Positions 1 through 7,685 of a stretch of 64,000 bases of DNA are shown one piece after another. Position 1 is the stretch's first letter; every line of letters starts with the position of its first letter. The translations under genes were made by a program, and so were the position numbers. The notes under the pieces are model-generated. The model searched no databases, was not told where the DNA came from, and saw only the letters and a program-made list of their open reading frames with translations. This stretch comes from Streptomyces sp. NBC_01408 (GTDB taxonomy: Bacteria > Actinomycetota > Actinomycetes > Streptomycetales > Streptomycetaceae), in NCBI RefSeq assembly GCF_026340255.1, contig NZ_JAPEPJ010000003.1:806001-870000 (forward strand). The letters are read 5' to 3'.

Positions 1-607
1 TGAAGCCGACGCGCTTGCCGATGACCAGGATCACGCCGAGGGCGGCGGCGCCGGCGTTGATGTGGACGGCCGTGCCGCCCGCGAAGTCGATCACGCCCAG
101 CTCGAAGAGCCAGCCGCCGGCGCCCCAGACCCAGTGGGCGACGGGGAAGTAGACGACGGTGACCCACAGGGCGGTGAACAGGGCCCACGCGCCGAACTTC
201 ACGCGGTCGGCCAGGGCGCCGCTGATCAGGGCGGGGGTGATGACGGCGAACATCAGCTGGAAGACGGCGAAGACGTAGACCGGGATGGTGTAGCCGTCCC
301 AGAGCTCGGTGATCCCGATGCCGCTGAGGCCTACGTAGTCGGAGTTCCAGCCGATGAGGGAGCCGGAGTCGGTGCCGAAGGCGAGGCTGAAGCCGTAGAG
401 GACCCACAGGATCGTGACGATCCCGAGGCTGATGAAGCTCATCATCAGCATGTTGAGGCTGCTCTTGACGCGGACCATGCCTCCGTAGAAGAAGGCAAGT
501 CCCGGGGTCATCAGCATGACCAGGGCGGAGCAGATGAGCATGAACCCGGTGTTCGCGGCAGACAGCGTCGGGGCGTCTGCCGCGAGGGTCGTGATGGCTG
601 ATGCCAT
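1..607 (-). CDS. amtB: Ammonium transporter AmtB, N-terminal part (cut by window edge)
   Basis: Integral membrane channel for ammonium/ammonia of the Amt/MEP/Rh family. About 202 N-terminal residues lie in the window. They include an early hydrophobic segment ending in PGLAFFYGGMVR and the family motif DFAGGTAVHINAGAAALG, both diagnostic of Amt proteins. The chosen ATG at 605-607 is preceded by GAGGAGACGCCG, a good ribosome binding site. In Streptomyces amtB is usually followed by glnB(glnK) and glnD, which would lie outside the window. A GlnR-like box sits about 120 bases upstream, consistent with nitrogen control. The assignment is firm; the gene is truncated only by the window. Confidence 0.95.
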   Translation of the reverse strand, partial: MASAITTLAADAPTLSAANTGFMLICSALVMLMTPGLAFFYGGMVRVKSSLNMLMMSFISLGIVTILWVLYGFSLAFGTDSGSLIGWNSDYVGLSGIGITELWDGYTIPVYVFAVFQLMFAVITPALISGALADRVKFGAWALFTALWVTVVYFPVAHWVWGAGGWLFELGVIDFAGGTAVHINAGAAALGVILVIGKRVGF

Positions 608-729
608 CGGCGTCTCCTCGTCGTCGGTACGTTCGCGTGCGGGCGAGCGTGAAAACCTGAGCGGCGTTAAGGGGTCCGGCCGGGCTGGGGGAGCTGGCCG
701 GTTAATGACCCCGAGATTCGCGCAGGCCG

Positions 730-767
730 GTTTCCGGCGGCACCGCTCGGTGTTTCGTACCGATGAC
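730..767 (-). promoter_or_regulatory. Putative GlnR binding site upstream of amtB
   Basis: On the minus strand four 5-mers recur every 11 bases: GTCAT, GAAAC, CGGTG, GAAAC. Three of the four fit the actinobacterial GlnR box gTnAC-n6-GaAAC-n6-gTnAC-n6-GaAAC. The position upstream of an ammonium transporter fits, since amtB is an established GlnR target in S. coelicolor. Binding itself is inferred. The rest of the 375-base gap (608-982) holds the amtB leader and nothing else that I recognise. Confidence 0.5.
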
Positions 768-982
768 GAAGCGGTCGGTGGTGTTACGGCGCCATGAACG
801 ACCGCAACCACCAATTGAGCAACCACGACGGCGAGCAGCCACCTCCGCGAGAGCGGCGGCGGTTCAGCCGCAAAGCACAGAGCCGGCCGCGGCAGTACCC
901 GGATGTCCTGGCTGGGGGGAGCCTGATCGGGCTTCACGGGGTGACTGCCGCGGCCGGGGCCTTGGGGCGGCCGCGCGGGCCG

Positions 983-2470
983 TCAGACGGCCTCCGCGGC
1001 TTCGGGGAGCCGGGAGGCGAGGTGGTCGGTGAGCCGGACCACCTCGGCGACGTGACCGTACTCACGGGCGGCGGCGTCGACGGTCTTGCGAAGCCGGGTG
1101 TTCACCCGTTCGGACCGCACCTTTCCCGCCACGTCGAGGGCCTGGCCGACGAGGACGGCGGCCTGCTCGGGCTCGCGCTGGAGCAGGTGCACGGTGGCCA
1201 TGCCGATGAGGTTGAGGGCGTAGGAGCGCTGGTGCTCGTCGTCCTTCCCGAAGAGTTCGACGGCCCGCTCCATGACGGGTTCGGCCAGGGAGGCGTACAT
1301 GGGGCTGCGCCCGGCGACGTACGCCAGGTCGCGGTACGAGTGGGAGTTCTCGCCGTTCAGCTCGGCCTCGGAGAAGAAGCGGATCCAGTCGGGTTCGGGC
1401 TCGCCGAAGCCGACGTCGCCGAAGGTGTCCTCGGCCATCCGCACGGCCCGCTTGCACCGGCTGGGCTGGCCCATGTTGGCGTAGGCGCGGGCCTCCATCG
1501 CATACAGCATGGCCTGGGTGCGGGGGCCGGCGCAGTCGCGGCTGCCGTACTGCGCGAGGTGGACCAGTTCCAGGGCGTCCTCGGGACGGCCCAGGTGGAT
1601 CATCTGGCGGCTCATGCCGGAGAGGATGTACGAGCCCAGCGGCTTGTCCCCGGCCTCCTTCGCGGCGTGCAGGGCGAGGACGAAGTACTTCTGCGCGGTG
1701 GGGTGCAGGCCGATGTCGTAGCTCATCCAGCCGGCCAGTTCGGCGAGCTCCGCGGCGACCTTGAAGAGCCGCCGCATGACCGGGGCCGGGTGGTTCTCCT
1801 GGAGCAGGTCGGTGACCTCGTGCAGCTGGCCCACGACGGCCTTGCGGCGCAGCCCGCCCCCGCACTGGGCGTCCCACTGGCGGAACATCACGGTGGTGGC
1901 GTCGAGGAGGTCGAGTTCCGGTTCGGAGAGCCGGGGCGGCCGGTGGCCGCCGAGTGCGCCCGCCGGCCCCGCCTGCCGTGGTCCCGGGTCGGCGGCCGGG
2001 ACCGGGACGAGCCAGCGCTGCATGGGCTCGATGAGGGCGGGGCCGGCGGAGAGGGCGAGCGAGGTCCCGAGGAAGCCGCGGCGGGCCAGCATCAGGTCGC
2101 TGCGGGAGAACTCGCCGAGCAGTTCGACGGTCTGCGGGCCGGCCCAGGGCAGGTCGACGCCGGAGACGGAGGGGGTCTGGTGGGCGGTGCGCAGGCCCAG
2201 CTGCTCGATGGCGACGACCGAGCCGAAGCGTTCGGAGAAGAGCTCGGAGAGGATGCGCGGGACGGGCTCGCGGGGCTGCTCCCCGTCGAGCCAGCGCCGG
2301 ACCCGGGAGGTGTCCGTGCTGATGTGGTGGGCGCCCATCTGGCGGGCCCGGCGGTTGACCTGGCGGGCGAGTTCGCCTTTGGACCAACCGCTGCGGACGA
2401 ACCAAGAGGTCAGTGACACGTTCCGGTCAACTGATTCCTCGCTCGTTCCGCTTGCGCCGCTGCCGCTCAC
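983..2470 (-). CDS. nsdA: NsdA-like negative regulator of differentiation
   Basis: A 495-residue soluble protein. Its N-terminal part resembles a degenerate helix-turn-helix region (KGELARQVNRRARQMGAHHISTD is split by a WLDGEQPREP stretch). The middle and C-terminal parts look like helical TPR-type repeats rich in Ala, Leu and Tyr. Sequence and position (between amtB and ftsY) match NsdA of S. coelicolor, whose loss raises antibiotic production and sporulation. The start is GTG at 2468-2470 with GGGGG about seven bases upstream. Downstream is amtB in the same orientation, 375 bases away. It probably acts in the cytoplasm; its direct target is not visible here. Identity rests on resemblance and synteny. 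Confidence 0.85.
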   Translation of the reverse strand: MSGSGASGTSEESVDRNVSLTSWFVRSGWSKGELARQVNRRARQMGAHHISTDTSRVRRWLDGEQPREPVPRILSELFSERFGSVVAIEQLGLRTAHQTPSVSGVDLPWAGPQTVELLGEFSRSDLMLARRGFLGTSLALSAGPALIEPMQRWLVPVPAADPGPRQAGPAGALGGHRPPRLSEPELDLLDATTVMFRQWDAQCGGGLRRKAVVGQLHEVTDLLQENHPAPVMRRLFKVAAELAELAGWMSYDIGLHPTAQKYFVLALHAAKEAGDKPLGSYILSGMSRQMIHLGRPEDALELVHLAQYGSRDCAGPRTQAMLYAMEARAYANMGQPSRCKRAVRMAEDTFGDVGFGEPEPDWIRFFSEAELNGENSHSYRDLAYVAGRSPMYASLAEPVMERAVELFGKDDEHQRSYALNLIGMATVHLLQREPEQAAVLVGQALDVAGKVRSERVNTRLRKTVDAAAREYGHVAEVVRLTDHLASRLPEAAEAV

Positions 2471-2871
2471 TGGAACGCCCCCATCCGCTCAGCCTCTTCA
2501 CACGAAACCCTGGCTGGGACGACAAGCGCCGCCACGGACCTTCACAAGTCCTTCACTGATTGCCACCGGCATACCCACGGTCGGGCCCGCCTTCGGGGTT
2601 TCGTACACCGAAAGTAATCCTACGATCACCCCTTCGGCGAGGCCGACTCCACAATCGCCACCATTCGCCACCCCTTCGAATGAACTAGCCACCGGCCAGG
2701 CACGATTCACTTGACACCAAGGTGAAACGGATCGGATGGACTGGAGTGCGCCCGGGGCGTGCGCGGCGAGGAGTGCGCCGGGCAGCACCGGAAGCCACCC
2801 CGCGGGGGAGCTCCGGCAGCCGGTCCCGCCGACGTCGTAACCACCGGCGCGTCCGACCCGTTGGAGGGGGC
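2471..2871. other. Divergent intergenic region nsdA / primase-polymerase gene
   Basis: 401 bases without a credible gene. It must hold both divergent promoters. A TTGACA hexamer at 2711-2716 (plus strand) is a -35 candidate for the rightward gene, but no good -10 hexamer lies at the usual spacing. It sits in a loose inverted repeat (TTCACTTG near CAAGGTGAA). Confidence 0.4.
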
Positions 2872-3546
2872 ATGGGCATGGGCTTCACGATCGGCGGCAG
2901 CCGCGGCACCAGGGAGTTCCGTTCCGGCGTCCGGCGTCGCGGCCGGACCTCGGAATGCACGGCGGTGGCGGAGTACACGGGGCTGTGGGGCTGGGACGCG
3001 GTGCCCGGCGCCCGCGCCGCGGCGCCCGCCCGAGACTGCTCCTGCGGGGACCCGGGGTGCACCGCCCCCGGAGCGCACCCCCTGGCCTTCGCCCCCACGG
3101 TCCGGGCCGGAGCCCCCCTGGGCGAGGTCACCGAGGTCTGGGGCGAGTACCCGGGTGCGGCGGTCCTGCTGCCCGCGGGCCGCTCCTTCGACGTCATCGA
3201 GGTCTCCGAGGAGGCCGGGCGGCGAGCCCTGGTCCGGCTGGAGCGGATGGGCCTTCCGCTGGGCCCGGTCATCGGGACCCCGGACGGCCGGGCGCAGTTC
3301 TTCGTGGCCCCGGGTGCGGCGGCCGAGCTGCCGCAGCTGCTGTACCGGATGGGCTGGGACGACGCCGACCTCGACCTGCGGGCCCTGGGCCACGGGGCGT
3401 TCGTGACGGCCCCGCCGTCCGACCGGGCGGGGCTCGGCCCGGTCTGCTGGCTGCGCCCGCCCGCGCTGGACTCCGCCGGGGGCCCGCCCCAGGCCCGGCT
3501 GCTGCTGGGCACCCTCGCCTATCTGTGCCACCGCTTCCGCCGCTGA
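2872..3546 (+). CDS. Bifunctional DNA primase/polymerase N-terminal domain protein
   Basis: A 224-residue protein resembling the primase/polymerase (prim-pol) N-terminal domain family commonly found between nsdA and ftsY in Streptomyces. Visible features are a Cys/His cluster (DCSCGDPGCTAPGAHPL, residues about 50-67), which fits the prim-pol zinc/nucleotide region, then WGEYPGAAVLLPAG and FDVIEV, and a C-terminal LCHRF. No helicase domain follows, so it is a stand-alone domain. The start ATG 2872 follows GGAGGGGG closely; a second in-frame ATG at 2878 has better spacing and may be the real start. It ends convergently with ftsY, with a strong hairpin between. Cellular role unknown. Confidence 0.75.
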   Translation: MGMGFTIGGSRGTREFRSGVRRRGRTSECTAVAEYTGLWGWDAVPGARAAAPARDCSCGDPGCTAPGAHPLAFAPTVRAGAPLGEVTEVWGEYPGAAVLLPAGRSFDVIEVSEEAGRRALVRLERMGLPLGPVIGTPDGRAQFFVAPGAAAELPQLLYRMGWDDADLDLRALGHGAFVTAPPSDRAGLGPVCWLRPPALDSAGGPPQARLLLGTLAYLCHRFRR

Positions 3547-3568
3547 CCGGTGCCCGTATGCGCCGGTG

Positions 3569-3626
3569 CCCGTATGTGCCGGTGCCCCCCGTTCCGGTCG
3601 GAACGGGGGGCACCGGCACATACGGG
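3569..3626. terminator. Bidirectional terminator hairpin between prim-pol gene and ftsY
   Basis: A 27-base-pair perfect inverted repeat (arms 3569-3595 and 3600-3626) with a GGTC loop lies between two convergent stop codons at 3546 and 3638. A partial third copy of the arm (GTGCCCGTATG) precedes it at 3550-3560. No U-run follows, which is usual for streptomycete terminators. Confidence 0.8.
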
Positions 3627-3637
3627 GCGGTCCTGGC

Positions 3638-4861
3638 TCAGTCGCCGATCAGGGCGTCCACGAAGGCCTCCGGCTCGAAGGGGGCCAGGTCGTCCGGGCC
3701 CTCCCCGAGTCCGACGAGCTTGACCGGGACGCCCAGCGCACGCTGGACGGCGACGACGATGCCGCCCTTGGCGGTGCCGTCGAGCTTGGTCAGCACGATG
3801 CCGGTGATGTCCACGACCTCGGCGAAGACGCGGGCCTGGGTCAGCCCGTTCTGCCCGGTGGTGGCGTCCAGGACCAGCAGGACCTCGTCCAGCGGGCCGT
3901 GCTTCTCCACGACGCGCTTGACCTTGCCGAGCTCGTCCATCAGGCCGGTCTTGGTGTGCAGTCGGCCGGCGGTGTCGATGAGCACCACGTCGGCGCCCTC
4001 GGCGATGCCCTCCTTGACCGCGTCGTAGGCGATCGAGGCCGGGTCGCCGCCCTCGGGGCCGCGCACGGTGCGGGCTCCGACGCGCTCGCCCCAGGTCTGG
4101 AGCTGGTCGGCGGCGGCGGCGCGGAAGGTGTCGGCCGCGCCGAGCACCACGCTGCGGCCGTCGGCGACGAGCACCCGGGCCAGCTTGCCGGTGGTGGTGG
4201 TCTTGCCGGTGCCGTTCACGCCGACGACCATCACGACGGCGGGGGTGTCCACGCCGCTCTCGGTCTTCACGGCGCGGTCGAAGTCGGTGCCGACCAGGGT
4301 CAGCAGCTCCTCCTTCAGCAGGGCGCGCAGGTCCGCGGGGGTGCGGGTGCCGAGCACCTTGACCCGCTCGCGGAGCCGGTCGACCAGTTCCTGGGTCGGG
4401 ACGACACCGACGTCGGCGATGAGGAGGGTCTCCTCGATCTCCTCCCAGGTGTCCTCGTCGAGGTGCTCGCGGGAGAGCAGGGTGAGCAGCCCCTTGCCGA
4501 GGGAGTTCTGCGACCGGGCGAGGCGGGCGCGCAGCCGGACCAGACGGCCGGCGGTGGGCTCGGGCACCTCGATCACGGGCGCGGGCGGAGCCTCCACGAC
4601 CGGGTCCTCGACGGCGGCCGGCGTCGCGAGGGCGGCCTCCGCGTCGGGGAGGGCCACCTCCTCGATCGTGCGGCGCGGCTCTTCGGCCGTCGGTGCGGCG
4701 TCCTCCCCCACCTGGGGTTCGGCGGGCGGGGCAGTGATGGTCGGCGTGCTCGACGGCGCCGGGGGCGGCAGCTGCTTCTTCTTGCGGCTGCTGACCACGA
4801 GGCCGCTGATCGCGCCGACCGCGACCAGGGCGATGACTACGACAAGGATGAGGATTTCCAT
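3638..4861 (-). CDS. ftsY: Signal recognition particle receptor FtsY
   Basis: SRP receptor GTPase, 407 residues, that docks ribosome-SRP complexes at the membrane for co-translational insertion. The N-terminus is a clear membrane segment (residues about 2-24, MEILILVVVIALVAVGAISG) followed by basic residues RKKK, an acidic/Pro-rich linker, then the NG domain. GTPase motifs are GVNGTGKTTTTGKLA (G1), DTFRAAAADQL, DTAGRLHTK (G3) and TKLDGTAKGG (G4). ATG 4859-4861 is chosen because it begins the membrane anchor; the ribosome site is weak. It is convergent with the prim-pol gene and divergent from the permease gene. Confidence 0.97.
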   Translation of the reverse strand: MEILILVVVIALVAVGAISGLVVSSRKKKQLPPPAPSSTPTITAPPAEPQVGEDAAPTAEEPRRTIEEVALPDAEAALATPAAVEDPVVEAPPAPVIEVPEPTAGRLVRLRARLARSQNSLGKGLLTLLSREHLDEDTWEEIEETLLIADVGVVPTQELVDRLRERVKVLGTRTPADLRALLKEELLTLVGTDFDRAVKTESGVDTPAVVMVVGVNGTGKTTTTGKLARVLVADGRSVVLGAADTFRAAAADQLQTWGERVGARTVRGPEGGDPASIAYDAVKEGIAEGADVVLIDTAGRLHTKTGLMDELGKVKRVVEKHGPLDEVLLVLDATTGQNGLTQARVFAEVVDITGIVLTKLDGTAKGGIVVAVQRALGVPVKLVGLGEGPDDLAPFEPEAFVDALIGD

Positions 4862-5034
4862 AGCCCATCCAGTATGCGTGACCTGACCGACGGCCCTTCG
4901 ATTCCCAGGCGGGGCTGCGCGCCTCCGCGGGCCGGGCCGGCCCGGCCCGTCGCTCGGCCGCGTGTCGCGGCCCCTGCGGTGGGCCGCGACAGCCCCCGGC
5001 TCATGAGTCAGCGCACAGGGGCCGAAGCCTCTAT

Positions 5035-5061
5035 TTGAGGTTTTAACGGCACATCTACGAT
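5035..5061 (+). promoter_or_regulatory. Candidate promoter of the NCS1 permease gene
   Basis: TTGAGG at 5035-5040 and TACGAT at 5056-5061 resemble -35 and -10 elements with 15-base spacing, about 40 bases before the chosen start at 5102. The run TTTTAAC here is AT-rich compared with its surroundings. Inference only. Confidence 0.35.
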
Positions 5062-5101
5062 GATGGGCGACTACCCTCCCCCGCCCCCCTACGGAGTACG
5101 C

Positions 5102-6595
5102 ATGCCTGCCGAGCCCGCCGACGCCGCGATAGCAGCCCCGGCCGCGAGCACCGCCGAGAGCCCCGTCGAGAGCTCCGTCGAGACCAGGGGCCTGGAGCCC
5201 GTCCCGGACGGCGAGCGCACCGGCCGGGTCCGCGAGCTCGTACCCACCTGGGTCGCCGCCAACATCAGCGTGCTCCTGCTGACCATGGGCGCCGGGCTGG
5301 TGATCTTCAACAAGCTCAACATCTGGCAGGTGCTCGTCGTGGCGGTCGCCGCGCCGGTCGTCTCGTACGGGATCGTCGGTCTGATCTCGATCGCGGGCAA
5401 GCGCGGCGGGGCCCCCGGCATGGCGCTCTCGCGGGCGGTGTTCGGCCAGCGCGGCAACCTCTTCCCGGGTGCGCTGATCTGGGTGGCCCGCTGGGGCTGG
5501 GAGACCATCAACGCGGTCAGCGGCGCCTACGCCGTCCTGACCGTCCTCGACCTGCTCTTCGGCATCAAGAGCAACACCACCCTCATCGTCATCACCCTTC
5601 TCTTCTTCGTGGGCTGCACCTTCGTGGTCTCGGGCCTCGGTATCAACGCCCTGCGCGTCTGCTCGAAGTGGTCGACGTACCTCTTCGGCGCGTTCAGCGT
5701 GCTCGTCCTCGGGTACCTGGTCGCCACCACGGACTGGTCCGCCGTCTTCGGCAAGCCGGCCGGCTCCACGGCGATGATGATCGCGGGCATCGGCACGATC
5801 GCCGCCGGCGGCATCAGCTGGGTGCCCTCCGGCCCCGACTTCACCCGCTACCTGCCGCGCACCGCCTCCTCCAAGGGCCTGGTCGGCGCGACGATCGGCG
5901 GCGCCGGGGTCGTCGTCCTGCCGATGGTCCTGATGGGCGCGGTCATGGCCGTCGGCACCCCGGACCTGGCCACCGCCCAGGACCCGGTCTCCTTCATCGG
6001 TGAGCTGCTCCCGACGTGGATCGCGGTCCCGTACCTGCTCGTCGCGCTCGTCGGCATGCTGCTGATCAACTCGATGTCCATGTACTCGGCCGGCTTCACC
6101 GCGCAGACCCTCGGCATCAAGGTCCCGCGCGCCTGGGCGGTCAGCGTCAACGCCGTCATCAGCCTGGTCTTCGGCTTCCTGCTGATGGTGGTCGCGACCA
6201 GCTTCTTCGGTTCCTTCATCTCCTTCCTGACCCTGCTGGCCGTGGCCTTCTCCGCGTGGATCGGCGTCTTCGGCGTGGACATGCTGCGCCGGACGTCCTA
6301 CGACGGTCCCGCGCTGCTGGACACCACGCGGACCAGTGCCTACTGGTACCGGGGCGGCTACGCCTGGCAGGCGATGACCGCGTGGGCCCTCGCCCTGGTG
6401 GTGGGCCTGCTGTTCACCTCGGTGGACTGGTTCAGCGGGCCGCTGGCCACCACGTGGATCGGGGAGAACGGCCTCGGCTGGGTGGCCGGCATCGTGACCT
6501 CGGGCGTGCTGTACGCCGTACTGCCGCGCACGGCGGCCCCGGCCGCGCCCGTGGAGGCGGCGGAGCCCGAGCTCGCGGGAACCCTGTCCAACTGA
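5102..6595 (+). CDS. NCS1-family purine/cytosine permease
   Basis: Predicted membrane transporter of 497 residues for nucleobases or related compounds (nucleobase:cation symporter-1 family, cytosine-permease type). About twelve hydrophobic segments are visible. Family-typical stretches include GAGLVIFNKLNIWQVL, a GGAPGMALSRAVFGQRGN segment matching the NCS1 signature, and GGISWVPSGPDFTRYLPR. The ATG at 5102 is preferred because GGAG lies 6-9 bases before it; an in-frame ATG at 5060 has no such site. The substrate cannot be read from sequence; purines, cytosine or allantoin-like compounds are all possible. The LLM oxidoreductase gene follows by 62 bases. Confidence 0.88.
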   Translation: MPAEPADAAIAAPAASTAESPVESSVETRGLEPVPDGERTGRVRELVPTWVAANISVLLLTMGAGLVIFNKLNIWQVLVVAVAAPVVSYGIVGLISIAGKRGGAPGMALSRAVFGQRGNLFPGALIWVARWGWETINAVSGAYAVLTVLDLLFGIKSNTTLIVITLLFFVGCTFVVSGLGINALRVCSKWSTYLFGAFSVLVLGYLVATTDWSAVFGKPAGSTAMMIAGIGTIAAGGISWVPSGPDFTRYLPRTASSKGLVGATIGGAGVVVLPMVLMGAVMAVGTPDLATAQDPVSFIGELLPTWIAVPYLLVALVGMLLINSMSMYSAGFTAQTLGIKVPRAWAVSVNAVISLVFGFLLMVVATSFFGSFISFLTLLAVAFSAWIGVFGVDMLRRTSYDGPALLDTTRTSAYWYRGGYAWQAMTAWALALVVGLLFTSVDWFSGPLATTWIGENGLGWVAGIVTSGVLYAVLPRTAAPAAPVEAAEPELAGTLSN

Positions 6596-6612
6596 CGCCA
6601 CGTCAGCTAACG

Positions 6613-6650
6613 TCCCCCTTCGCCCGCCCACCACATCCGGCGAAGGGGGA
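6613..6650 (+). promoter_or_regulatory. Hairpin that includes the ribosome binding site of the next gene
   Basis: Perfect 12-bp inverted repeat: TCCCCCTTCGCC (6613-6624) and GGCGAAGGGGGA (6639-6650), loop of 14 bases. The right arm contains AAGGGGGA, the ribosome binding site for the ATG at 6658. It could act as a terminator for the permease transcript, as an mRNA structure masking translation of the next gene, or both. Confidence 0.55.
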
Positions 6651-6657
6651 CTTCTCC

Positions 6658-7644
6658 ATGCCCATCACCGTGGCCCGGTTCAATCTCGTCGACCCGAACG
6701 GCACCCCCGAGTCCCTCTCCGCCCGCTACAAGGCGGCGCTGGAGATGGCCCGGTACGCGGACGACCGCGGGATCGACACCGTCCAGACCGAGGAGCACCA
6801 CGGCACCCCCAACAACTGGCTGCCCTCGCCCTTCGCCTTCGCGGGCGCCGTCTTCGGCGCCACCCGCCGCATCGCGGTCACCGTCTCGGCCATCATCGGC
6901 CCGCTGTACGACCCGCTGAAGGTGGCCGAGGACATCGCCGTCCTGGACCTGCTCAGCGGGGGCCGCCTGGTCACGGTCGCGGGCATCGGCTACCGGCCCG
7001 AGGAGTACGAGCAGCACGGCGTGGAGTGGGGCCGGCGCGGCAGGCTCCAGGACGAGCTGCTGGAGACCCTGCTGAAGGCGTGGACCGGTGAGCCCTTCGC
7101 CTTCCGCGGCCGCACCGTACGGGTCACCCCGCGGCCCCTCACCCGGCCGCACCCGATGCTGCTGGTCGGCGGCAGCTCCGAGGCGGCGGCGCGGCGCGCG
7201 GCCCGGCTGGGGCTGCCGTTCTTCCCCAGCGCGCACCTGCCGGAGCTGGAGGCGTACTACCGGGCGAGGCTGGCGGAGTACGGCACGGAGGGCTTCTGCA
7301 TGATGCCCGCGGCCGAGACCCCGCTGCTGCACATCGCCGAGGATCCGGACCAGGTGTGGGCGGAGTACGGCGAGCATTTCCTCCACGAGGCGGGCATGTA
7401 CTCGTCCTGGCAGTCCAAGGACATCCGCAGCGCCGTACGGTCGGCCGCGCGCTCGGTGGCGGAGCTGCGGGCGGAGGGCGTGTACCGCGTGCTCACCCCG
7501 GACGAGGCGGTCGCGTACGCCCGGGGCGCGGGCGAGGCGGGGAACCTGGTGCTGCACCCGCTGTGCGGCGGCATGCCGGTGGACGAGGGCTGGCGCAGCC
7601 TGCACCTGCTGTGCGAACAGGTACTGCCCCGGCTCAAGGACTGA
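6658..7644 (+). CDS. LLM-class flavin-dependent oxidoreductase
   Basis: A 328-residue luciferase-like monooxygenase family protein (TIM-barrel, F420- or FMN-dependent). Typical features are an N-terminal strand, YADDRGIDTVQTEEHH (residues about 32-47), DPLKVAEDIAVLDLLSGGR with the conserved SGGR, and GIGYRPEEYEQHG. The start ATG 6658 has AAGGGGGA upstream. The linked permease suggests, without proof, that the enzyme handles a transported nitrogen heterocycle. The stop codon lies inside a terminator hairpin shared with convergent glcP. Substrate unknown. Confidence 0.85.
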   Translation: MPITVARFNLVDPNGTPESLSARYKAALEMARYADDRGIDTVQTEEHHGTPNNWLPSPFAFAGAVFGATRRIAVTVSAIIGPLYDPLKVAEDIAVLDLLSGGRLVTVAGIGYRPEEYEQHGVEWGRRGRLQDELLETLLKAWTGEPFAFRGRTVRVTPRPLTRPHPMLLVGGSSEAAARRAARLGLPFFPSAHLPELEAYYRARLAEYGTEGFCMMPAAETPLLHIAEDPDQVWAEYGEHFLHEAGMYSSWQSKDIRSAVRSAARSVAELRAEGVYRVLTPDEAVAYARGAGEAGNLVLHPLCGGMPVDEGWRSLHLLCEQVLPRLKD

Positions 7645-7656
7645 GCCGGGGCAGTA
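7622..7656. terminator. Bidirectional terminator overlapping the LLM gene stop
   Basis: A perfect 15-bp inverted repeat (7622-7636 and 7642-7656, TACTGCCCCGGCTCA and complement) with a 5-base loop. It overlaps the TGA at 7642-7644 and precedes the convergent glcP stop at 7686. Confidence 0.8.
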
Positions 7657-7685
7657 TCGAGGAGAAGGGGTGTTGGCGGGGGTGG

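Noticed and set aside
2722..2871. N-terminal extension of the prim-pol gene by about 50 codons
   Set aside because: The extension is Arg-rich without family similarity, and GGAGGGGG lies just before ATG 2872/2878.
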